DNA of 11,229 nucleotides, taken from Hyphomonadaceae bacterium UBA4763 (lineage in GTDB: Bacteria; Pseudomonadota; Alphaproteobacteria; Caulobacterales; Aquidulcibacteraceae). Below are positions 1-5,639 of the stretch, in pieces. The position numbers and the translations under genes were made by a program. The notes beneath the pieces are model-generated. The model was not told where the DNA came from, made no database searches, and saw only the letters and a program-made list of their open reading frames with translations. Location: positions 28,860-40,088 of the forward strand of contig DHHV01000032.1 of NCBI GenBank assembly GCA_002403455.1, read 5' to 3'. Numbering within the stretch: position 1 is the first letter of the stretch; every line of letters begins with the position of its first letter.

Positions 1-53
1 GGCAGGAGCGAAAAGCCCCCCCCCGCCACTGCGATGAGGAACAGCAGCTCCAT
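1..53 (-). CDS. Start of an unidentified conjugation-cluster gene, cut by the window edge
   Basis: The ATG shares its A with the TGA stop of the coupling-protein gene (TGATG overlap), a common form of translational coupling. Only 17 full codons are visible, reading MELLFLIAVAGGGFSLL, a hydrophobic start that would fit a signal peptide or a first membrane segment. An AGGCGG stretch just upstream, inside the end of the coupling-protein gene, may serve as ribosome-binding site. Codons 10-13 contain a run of nine G (nine C at plus-strand 16-24), a place where slippage or a sequencing error could shift the frame. The position directly behind a VirD4/TraG gene suggests another transfer protein, but the product cannot be named. 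Confidence 0.5.
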   Translation of the reverse strand, partial: MELLFLIAVAGGGFSLL

Positions 54-1669
54 CACAGCACCGCCTGAAGCTTCAGCGCGGCGATGAGAGCGAGCAGGAG
101 GTACACGAGCGCCGCCGGCTTCGACGGGGCCATCCACCACACGAGCGCGCCATACACATCGCCCCACAGCGCCATCAGCGCGTCGCGCACGCCCGGCTGG
201 CTTGATGGCTGCCCGGGACGATACGGGTTATCCTCGTAGCGCCCGGCGAACTCTGGCCGTTCAAAGTACGCCGTCTTGCGCAGCACCAACGGCTGATTGT
301 TGTCGATTTGCGCGATCTGCCGGTCGCTCGGCAGGCGCAGCAACTCTTCAGCGAGTTTGAGCGGCCGGGCGCACTGGCTCAGAGAGCGCTCGCCCTTGTG
401 ATTGCGCGACACGGAGTGAACCGTGGCGCGCCCGATCAGCTCTTCCACATATTTGGCGGTCTCAAGATCGCCAATGCTCAGGAACTGCTTCAGACCGCAG
501 TTGCCAAGCACAACCTCCCACGAGCGGCCATACAGCTCTTTTATCTGCCCGATGTTCTGCCAGATGCTCCAGATGCTGACATTGTACTTGCGCAGCGTCG
601 CAAGCCAGACCGGAAAATCCTCGATGCGGCCGAGTGATGCCGCTTCATCGAGCAGCATCAGGACGTTTGACTTTGCGAGCGGCTTGGATTGCAGCGTCTT
701 GATCGCGCAGGCGACGGCAAGACGCTGAATCACCATGTGCGAGTTCAAATACTTCAGCGGCAGGATCACGCTGATGACAGCGCCGCGCGTGCCCGCACCC
801 ATGCCTTTGAGGACTTCGAAATCGACCTCGCTGCGGGCGAGAAAGTCCCGGATTTGAGGATCGTCGAGGAACCCAAGCGCCTTATTGATCGTGCTGAGCA
901 CGCCCTGCGTTTCTTCCGGCGCGCGCACTTCGCCGGCGATCAACAGTTCGGCCGTTGCGGCGATGATGCCGCCGAAGCTCGCGTTGCCCTGCATCCGGCG
1001 CAGCAGCCGGACCCAGCCATCGCGCGGCAGCGTCATATACTCATAGAGCGTGCCGAGGTGGCGGCGTGCCGTCGGCTCTGCCGTCACGATATAGACGATC
1101 ATGCCACGAATGACCGCGAGCGCCCGCATGCGGAAGAAGTCCGCCGTTGCGCTCTCGTGCGAGCGCTGCGGCAGCAGCATTTCCGCGATCATCGTCACAT
1201 CGGCAAGGAATCGCGGGCTGGCCGGATCGAGGATGCCGAGCGGGTTAAAGCCGTGCACCGGCAGCGCCCACGGCGCTTCCGTGAATTCTTCGAACGGGTT
1301 GATGCAGAAGAAAGCATAGCCTTTCGCGCGCCAGTGCTTGGCGGCGATGGCGGTATTCTCTCCACCCGGATCGATCAGAAAGATGTAGTCGCGCTCAAGC
1401 GAGGCCGGGACGATTGCCGCAATACCTTTACCCGAGCCGGTCGCGCCGATCGTGACACTGTGCGAGCCGTGATAGAAGACGCTCTTGCGTCCGGCGATGT
1501 CGCCGACCCGGATGCCGCCCTTCTTGAACGCGCCTTTGTGAAACAGCTCAAACGGGTTCGACCAGCGGGTCGTGCCGTAGGTATCGCCCGCGCTTTGGTT
1601 GCCAAAGCGCCAGTTGAGCAGCATGATTGCCGCAATCACAGTTGCAGCGCCGCCCATCCAGTGTTCCAT
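53..1669 (-). CDS. virD4: VirD4/TraG-type conjugative coupling ATPase
   Basis: This is a type IV coupling protein of 538 residues: a membrane-bound hexameric ATPase that delivers the relaxase-DNA complex to the type IV secretion channel. Visible marks are Walker A GATGSGKG (residues 75-82, Lys81), the IDPGGE stretch soon after it, and Walker B MLLDEAA (Asp341-Glu342). Residues about 3-18 form one short membrane segment. A second hydrophobic stretch of about 20 residues lies at the extreme C-terminus (about 515-535), whereas VirD4 usually has two N-terminal segments. The open frame extends upstream to 2026, but ATG 1669 is chosen: it is preceded by AAAGGAACCAGGTT, begins exactly at the membrane segment, and avoids an overlap with the divergent gene at 1808. 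The following gene overlaps its stop codon. The family call is secure; the subfamily (VirD4 or TraG) is not resolved. Confidence 0.93.
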   Translation of the reverse strand: MEHWMGGAATVIAAIMLLNWRFGNQSAGDTYGTTRWSNPFELFHKGAFKKGGIRVGDIAGRKSVFYHGSHSVTIGATGSGKGIAAIVPASLERDYIFLIDPGGENTAIAAKHWRAKGYAFFCINPFEEFTEAPWALPVHGFNPLGILDPASPRFLADVTMIAEMLLPQRSHESATADFFRMRALAVIRGMIVYIVTAEPTARRHLGTLYEYMTLPRDGWVRLLRRMQGNASFGGIIAATAELLIAGEVRAPEETQGVLSTINKALGFLDDPQIRDFLARSEVDFEVLKGMGAGTRGAVISVILPLKYLNSHMVIQRLAVACAIKTLQSKPLAKSNVLMLLDEAASLGRIEDFPVWLATLRKYNVSIWSIWQNIGQIKELYGRSWEVVLGNCGLKQFLSIGDLETAKYVEELIGRATVHSVSRNHKGERSLSQCARPLKLAEELLRLPSDRQIAQIDNNQPLVLRKTAYFERPEFAGRYEDNPYRPGQPSSQPGVRDALMALWGDVYGALVWWMAPSKPAALVYLLLALIAALKLQAVL

Positions 1670-1807
1670 AACCTGGTTCCTTTGCTTAAGTGCGCGCGAC
1701 CGAAGAGGCACGCAGCGCCGCATAGAGGCGAAGGAATTGCCGGGGGTCTCGGTCACGTTCTGGACACGGGCGAGGGCCAGCCGGACCAAGGGAGGGGAAT
1801 TGCGTGC

Positions 1808-2653
1808 ATGGCGGGCGAGCGGCCGACCTACGATGAACCTGCCCGCGCGCGCATTCGCGAAGCGCTCAAGCGCTATCAGGCTGAACATGGAATTGGCGTA
1901 CCGACGCTTCAGGCGCGGATCGTCGAATTCCTGACAGGCAGTAAGAAGGAGCTGGACCGTCTGCCGGGAAAAACGATCCAGAGATTCCTCGCCGATACGC
2001 ACCGCACGACGGACCCGACCGTGCATCTCTTTGTGCGGTTTTTGTCGTCAGTCGCCCCGCCATCACCGGCGGAGTCGCTCGCCGCTCCGCTCGCGAGCTT
2101 TCTGGCGCGCCCGGGCGCCGATCTGACCGGGTTTCTGGGGAAGTGGCGCACGAAGCTGCGGGCTCTGCCGCAGCAGCCAATAAGTCAGGCGCCGCGATTG
2201 CCCGGACAGGTCCGCGTGGTGCCGATTCCGCCGCCTAATACCGAAATATCCTGGTCAACGCTGACGGTGACGGGAACGTCGTCGCTGGGCTTCTTGCGGG
2301 CGCAGGAACGGCTTGCTCTGTCCGAAGACGTGTTCGCCCGCGGCGAACGCTTCGCCGACGAAGAAGGCAGCGAGGATGAGGCTCCTACAGAAAGCTCACC
2401 CGAGCCGGATAGCTCTAACACGAACACCGACTGGCTCGGAAATACCGGCCTTCTGGTCCCATGGGGCCGGGGCGCGCTTCTGCTGCTGCGCAGCTATCTC
2501 GAAACGCGCCTTTATGTTGTTGCTCAAGTCGGCGGCGGTCCGGACCGGCTTGAGGGCAGCGTGTTGCAAGCGCCCAGCCTCTTCGATGTGGCTATCCCCG
2601 GACTGCCCGAACCCTTCCGCACAGAGTTTCAAATCATCATGTCACGGCCCTGA
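1808..2653 (+). CDS. Hypothetical protein (281 aa), divergent from the coupling-protein gene
   Basis: I do not recognise a characterised family. The ATG at 1808 follows a strong AGGGAGGGGA ribosome-binding site about nine bases upstream; the frame stays open further upstream, but there it is antisense to virD4. Residues about 1-75 are rich in charged and helix-forming residues (YDEPARARIREALKRYQ, then LPGKTIQRFLADTHR) and could form a small helical DNA-binding domain; this is inference only. The middle is proline-rich, followed by an acidic low-complexity linker (about 175-205: DEEGSEDEAPTESSPEPD). The last 75 residues are more ordered (LLVPWGRGALLLLRSYLETRLYVV is mildly hydrophobic and may be a core strand/helix region). 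There is no signal peptide. It sits 138 bases from virD4 and upstream of the hairpin region and mob genes, so a role in control of transfer is possible. Codon use is GC-rich like its neighbours. Confidence 0.7.
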   Translation: MAGERPTYDEPARARIREALKRYQAEHGIGVPTLQARIVEFLTGSKKELDRLPGKTIQRFLADTHRTTDPTVHLFVRFLSSVAPPSPAESLAAPLASFLARPGADLTGFLGKWRTKLRALPQQPISQAPRLPGQVRVVPIPPPNTEISWSTLTVTGTSSLGFLRAQERLALSEDVFARGERFADEEGSEDEAPTESSPEPDSSNTNTDWLGNTGLLVPWGRGALLLLRSYLETRLYVVAQVGGGPDRLEGSVLQAPSLFDVAIPGLPEPFRTEFQIIMSRP

Positions 2654-2694
2654 AAGGCGGAGTTTTTCCGTCGTTGATGGGGCGTGTCCAAAAC

Positions 2695-2777
2695 TTGACT
2701 AGCGCTCTTAATCCACGGTACTTAAAGGCATTCCTGCCTGTACTGCGCCGCGTTAAGCTTGCTTAAGGCTTCCTTAA
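2695..2777. promoter_or_regulatory. TTAA-rich cluster of short dyads upstream of the mob operon
   Basis: Five TTAA tetramers (2708, 2722, 2753, 2763, 2774) fall within 70 bases of otherwise GC-rich DNA. Two overlapping perfect dyads are TTAAGC-TT-GCTTAA (2753-2766) and TTAAGG-CTT-CCTTAA (2763-2777). A further AGGCA-TTCC-TGCCT dyad lies at 2726-2739. A TTGACT at 2695-2700 could be a -35 box, but no convincing -10 follows at the right distance. Such clustered dyads before a mobC-relaxase pair fit binding sites for a relaxosome protein or a repressor; the protein that binds is not known. Confidence 0.4.
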
Positions 2778-2822
2778 TATTGAAGGCGCATACTGGAGTG
2801 AATAGGTCGTTACGGCCGGATA

Positions 2823-2880
2823 CAAGATGTGCGCGGGGTCCCCGCGCCATCTTGGCAAGGGGGCGCTAAAGCCGCCCCCC
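2823..2880. other. Candidate origin-of-transfer core: long palindrome plus GC hairpin
   Basis: A near-perfect palindrome spans 2823-2854: CAAGATG, one unpaired T, GCGCGGGG, a central T, then CCCCGCGC and CATCTTG, giving 15 base pairs with one bulge. Four bases later a second dyad GGGGGCG-CTAAAGC-CGCCCCC spans 2859-2879. Origins of transfer of mobilisable elements lie next to relaxase genes and contain such inverted repeats beside the nick. The location upstream of mobC and the relaxase supports the call. No known nick consensus is clearly matched, so the exact cut site cannot be given. It could also act as a terminator for the gene ending at 2653. Confidence 0.35.
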
Positions 2881-2891
2881 GTTGCATCCCC

Positions 2892-3186
2892 CCGGCGTCG
2901 GCCGGTGCGGGTATTGAACCCTCCCCAGCCGAGCGCAGCGTTTCGTCGCTGCACCACGACCAAAGAGCCTTCGCGCCCTTGGGAAACCTGACGAGGGAGG
3001 TCCCCCTCCCTTCGAACCCGTAGGGCCAGGCGTGCGCCGCCTGAACCTGCGCCCGGACTTTCGCGTCCGGGACCACGACCAAGGCTTTCGCGCCTTGGAT
3101 GACGACCAGAGGGAGAATTCGCTCTCCCCTGGAACCCCATCGACCAGCGGATCGCCGCTGGACCGCGAGCAGGGAAGCGTCCCTGC
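2892..3186 (+). repeat. Tandem array of small hairpins with variable stems and shared spacers
   Basis: About eleven short inverted repeats follow each other. The clear ones are: CCGGC-GTCG-GCCGG (2892-2905), GCAGCG-TTTCGT-CGCTGC (2935-2952), an imperfect CCAA...TTGG unit (2960-2982), AGGGAGG-TCCC-CCTCCCT (2994-3011), CAGGCG-TGCGC-CGCCTG (3027-3043), CCCGGAC-TTTCGC-GTCCGGG (3052-3071), CCAAGGC-TTTCGC-GCCTTGG (3079-3098), CCAG(A)GGGAGA-ATTCGC-TCTCCC-CTGG (3106-3132), CCAGCGG-ATCG-CCGCTGG (3144-3161) and GCAGGGA-AGCG-TCCCTGC (3169-3186). A weaker four-pair dyad GGGT-ATTGA-ACCC lies at 2909-2921. Spacers after the 2935, 3052, 3079 and 3144 units are ACCACGA, ACCACGA, ATGACGA and ACCGCGA, each 7 bases; the one at 3133-3143 is longer but also ends in CGA. 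The stems differ from one another yet are self-complementary, so structure rather than sequence is kept. No credible protein is encoded here. The array ends just before the mobC ribosome-binding site, so it would form the 5' leader of the mob transcript or single-stranded structure during transfer. Confidence 0.85.
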
Positions 3187-3221
3187 ACCCGCGCACAAAA
3201 AGGAGCCTTGCGAGTACGGCC

Positions 3222-3575
3222 ATGTCCGGCAGAGGCAGCGAAAATCGCCAGCGTCAGATCACGCTCAAGGCGCGATTTACGGAAGCCGAAGCGGCTCTGA
3301 TCGAAACGCAGGCCGAGCGCGCCGGCGTGTCCGTCGCCGCGCTCATCCGCTTCGCCCTGCTCGATCAGGAACCGCTGCGCGCCTCGCGCCGCCCGACCGT
3401 GGAACGCATGCAGGCGTCGCAATTATTGGCGCGGCTCGGAACATGCGCTGAAGCGCTGCGGCAGGCGGCGTCGGCCGGCAATCCGGCTGTGAACGGCGCG
3501 CTGATCGAAGCCGCGATGCGCGACCTTGCCGAGATGCGCAACGCACTGTTCACGGCGATGGGGCGTGCGCCGTGA
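3222..3575 (+). CDS. mobC: MobC-like relaxosome accessory protein
   Basis: This 117-residue protein resembles MobC proteins, which help the relaxase open DNA at the origin of transfer. The N-terminal part reads RQITLKARFTEAEAALIETQAERAGVSVAALIRFALL, which looks like the strand-helix-helix of a ribbon-helix-helix DNA-binding fold, and is followed by a helical region ending NALFTAMGRAP. It begins MSGRGSENRQRQ. The nearest ribosome-binding site, AGGAG at 3201-3205, is 16 bases from the ATG, longer than usual; no better in-frame start is present. The frame stays open upstream through the hairpin array, but that part is low in credibility. Its stop overlaps the relaxase start as GTGA, so the two are probably translated together. 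MobC is the best match from domain shape and context. Confidence 0.8.
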   Translation: MSGRGSENRQRQITLKARFTEAEAALIETQAERAGVSVAALIRFALLDQEPLRASRRPTVERMQASQLLARLGTCAEALRQAASAGNPAVNGALIEAAMRDLAEMRNALFTAMGRAP

Positions 3576-5203
3576 TCCTGAAGGGCAACCAGCGCGCCAA
3601 CGGCGCCGATCTCGCCATCCACCTGATGAACGGCTTCGACAACGAACTCGTCGAAATCGCGCAGGTGCGCGGCGCCGTGGCAGGTGACCTTGCCGGCGCG
3701 TTTGCCGAATTCGAAGCCGTGGCGGCGGGCACGCGGGCGCGGGATTATCTCTACAGCCTGTCGATATCCCCGCCGTCGCCGATCACGCGCGCGCAGTATT
3801 TCGAGGCGGTCGATGCGATCGAGCAGCGCCTCGGATTATCCGGCCAGCCGCGCGCCATCGTGTTTCATATCAAAGACGGACGCGAGCACTGCCACGTCGT
3901 CTGGTCGCGCATCGATGCGAACGCGATGAAGGCCGTGCCGATGAACCACGACCATCGCCGCCTCATGGACATGTCCTGCAAGCTCGCCCGGCAATACGGC
4001 CTCAAGCTGCCGCCGGGGCTGGAGGCGTGGGAGGCGAAGCAGAAGTTCAAAAAGGATAAGCTGGAGCCGAGCCTCGCCGAAGTCGCGCAGGAAAAGGACA
4101 CCGGCGTTTCCGCCGAAGAGCGGCGCGCCGCCATCACGGCTGCGTTCGAGCAGTCCGATAATGGCGACGCTTTCCGCGCCGCGCTGGAAGCGCGCGGCTA
4201 TATCCTGGCGCGGGGGGATCAGCGCGGCTTCGTTGTGATCGACGAGGACGGCAACGTCCTGTCGCTCTCGCGCTACGTCAAAGGCCACAAGGCGGCGGCG
4301 ATCAAGGCGCGCCTTGCGCCGCTCACGCCCGCAGACCTGCCGTCCGTCGAACAGGCGAAGGAGCTTTCCCGCCAGCGCAAACAGGCGTGCAGCGACACCG
4401 CCAAAGGCGCCGGATCGGGCGAGAGCGACAGCGCCGCCGATGGCGGCGCACAGGCAGCTTTGCTGCGCGAAGCGGTGTCGAAAACACAGGCCAAGCGCCG
4501 CCTTGCCGTCGCGATCCGGCAGCAGGAATTGTTGACCCGCCAGCAGGCCGAGCGCCTCGCGCTGCACGCGGCCCAGGAAGCCGACAAGAAGCGGCTGCTG
4601 TTCCGGCTGCGCAGCGCCGTCGCCGATCTGATCGAGCGCACGCCGGGACTGCGCAGCGTGCTGCGTCCGTTGCAGCAGACCACCGGCCTTGATCCGCGCG
4701 AGCGCCAGCGCCTCGAAGCCGAAGCGCTCGCCCGCCGTCATGCCCGCGAGAAACTCGATATCGAGCGAGAGCAGCGCGTGCTTGATCGGCTGGAGCGGCG
4801 CGAGGCCCGGTCAATGGAACGGGCAATCGAACGCGCGCAGCGTCAGCAGCTGGAGCGAAACCTCGCGCACGATGCCGCGCATGAGGCGGCGCAGGATGCC
4901 GCTCTCAAAGCGCGGCAGGAGTTCTTCGACGCCGCGAAGGATCAGCAGCTATGGAAACACCGCGAGTGGCGGCGCGGCGACGTGCCTGAGGAATTTAACC
5001 AAGCGGGCGGGCTTGAACGCGATACCGACGAAGCACGCGACGCCGAAGCCCTGCGCAAATACGAAGCCGAGGACGCGGCGCTTGATGAATTCTACGAGGA
5101 GTGGAAGCGCGGCGGCGGGATCAGCGGTGACGATGGCTTCGATACGCCGGACGACGGCATGAAGCCGGAAGGCCCCAAACGCGGGCGGCGGCGCAGACGA
5201 TAA
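3572..5203 (+). CDS. MOBP/VirD2-like relaxase (mobilisation nuclease)
   Basis: A 543-residue relaxase that would nick the origin of transfer and pilot the strand into the recipient. The start is GTG at 3572, overlapping the mobC stop. The nuclease domain occupies about residues 1-150. A three-histidine metal site is visible as H99 and H106-C-H108 within FHIKDGREHCHVVWSRID. The N-terminus MILKGNQRANGADLAIHL matches the motif I region of a large alphaproteobacterial relaxase group. No tyrosine occurs before Y59, so the classical early catalytic tyrosine of VirD2 is absent; H17 or Y59/Y61 are alternatives. After about residue 260 the protein becomes long, charged and helical (ERQRLEAEALARRHAREK, then repeated EREQR/ERREARS stretches to about 460), likely coiled coil, then an acidic stretch and a basic GRRRRR tail. 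It acts with MobC and the coupling ATPase encoded to the left. Confidence 0.9.
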   Translation: MILKGNQRANGADLAIHLMNGFDNELVEIAQVRGAVAGDLAGAFAEFEAVAAGTRARDYLYSLSISPPSPITRAQYFEAVDAIEQRLGLSGQPRAIVFHIKDGREHCHVVWSRIDANAMKAVPMNHDHRRLMDMSCKLARQYGLKLPPGLEAWEAKQKFKKDKLEPSLAEVAQEKDTGVSAEERRAAITAAFEQSDNGDAFRAALEARGYILARGDQRGFVVIDEDGNVLSLSRYVKGHKAAAIKARLAPLTPADLPSVEQAKELSRQRKQACSDTAKGAGSGESDSAADGGAQAALLREAVSKTQAKRRLAVAIRQQELLTRQQAERLALHAAQEADKKRLLFRLRSAVADLIERTPGLRSVLRPLQQTTGLDPRERQRLEAEALARRHAREKLDIEREQRVLDRLERREARSMERAIERAQRQQLERNLAHDAAHEAAQDAALKARQEFFDAAKDQQLWKHREWRRGDVPEEFNQAGGLERDTDEARDAEALRKYEAEDAALDEFYEEWKRGGGISGDDGFDTPDDGMKPEGPKRGRRRRR

Positions 5204-5588
5204 ACGCGTAGCATAGGGCCGTGGGAATATCGGTCGTAGTTCAGGGCTATATCGTTAACGATTTTAACCCGTTCTCATGGTCCAAGTTCAGAACAGGTTT
5301 AGTGTGACGGCCGTGTCAAGGTTGCTCTTGAAGTGATCGAACAAGCTTGTGTTCGCGCCAGCCGGCGGCTGAGCGCCGCGCACCGATCCAGTATCGGCCG
5401 ATGGAGGCACGACAGAACCATAGGGCACAAAGGGGGCGGCACGGGCTGGCGGATGACGGCCAGCTCTTGCGCTCCGGCGCAAGGTGCCAAAGCCCCGGGG
5501 GCCTGCCGCGGGCGAAAGCGGGGCCAACGCCACTCGCCGTCCAGTCCGCGCTCCGCCCAGCCATTCACAACCCATATCCAAAAATATC
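5204..5588. other. Intergenic stretch between relaxase and defence operon
   Basis: No secure gene is seen. It contains a perfect 12-base palindrome ATCGTTAACGAT (5251-5262) followed by TTT, a CGAACA-AGCTTG-TGTTCG dyad (5338-5355) and a TTGCGC-TCCG-GCGCAA hairpin (5467-5482). The middle part is GC-rich like the mobilisation genes, and the last 50 bases turn AT-rich before the next promoter. A possible minus-strand reading frame inside it is listed separately. The palindrome lies 48 bases after the relaxase stop and could end or regulate transcription, but it lacks a long T-run. Confidence 0.5.
5288..5575 (-). CDS. Doubtful small reading frame (95 aa), possibly a gene remnant
   Basis: An open frame on the minus strand begins MGCEWLGGARTGRR and ends GANTSLFDHFKSNLDTAVTLNLF. 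The last 25 residues look more protein-like than the arginine-, proline- and alanine-rich rest. There is no good ribosome-binding site before the ATG at 5575; an earlier ATG at 5626 would overlap the rloA control region. No family is recognised. It may be the remains of a gene, or chance openness in GC-rich DNA. Confidence 0.2.
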   Translation of the reverse strand: MGCEWLGGARTGRRVALAPLSPAAGPRGFGTLRRSARAGRHPPARAAPFVPYGSVVPPSADTGSVRGAQPPAGANTSLFDHFKSNLDTAVTLNLF

Positions 5589-5639
5589 TTGATTTTTTGC
5601 GGATTATGTGCGCATATTGAACTCATATGAGGTGCGCAT
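5589..5639 (+). promoter_or_regulatory. Candidate promoter and direct-repeat operator of the rloAB operon
   Basis: TTGATT (5589-5594) and CATATT (5613-5618) are spaced 18 bases and could be -35 and -10 boxes in a locally AT-rich stretch. An 8-base direct repeat GTGCGCAT occurs at 5608-5615, touching the -10 box, and again at 5632-5639, over the ribosome-binding site and start codon, exactly 24 bases apart. The GAGG at 5629-5632 is the ribosome-binding site. If this promoter is right, the mRNA start would fall only a few bases to about 15 bases before the start codon, so the leader would be very short. Repeats placed this way could bind a repressor. Confidence 0.4.

Noticed and set aside
689..1807. 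Long plus-strand open frame antisense to virD4, continuous with the 1808 gene
   Set aside because: Its translation is arginine- and histidine-rich without domain features, as expected opposite a GC-rich gene; only the part from ATG 1808 has a ribosome-binding site.
1670..2026. N-terminal extension of the coupling protein by 119 residues
   Set aside because: It is antisense to the gene at 1808, has no membrane segment or family features, and the ATG at 1669 has a proper ribosome-binding site.
2892..3186. CRISPR array
   Set aside because: The repeated part is only about 7 bases, the units between are self-complementary hairpins, and no cas gene is present.
2763..3422. 219-residue minus-strand open frame across the hairpin array
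   Set aside because: The product is low-complexity (Arg, Gly, Ser rich) and simply translates the hairpins; the frame also runs into mobC antisense.
3836..4741. 301-residue minus-strand open frame inside the relaxase gene
   Set aside because: It is opposite a well-supported relaxase, has no ribosome-binding site of note and no recognisable domain.
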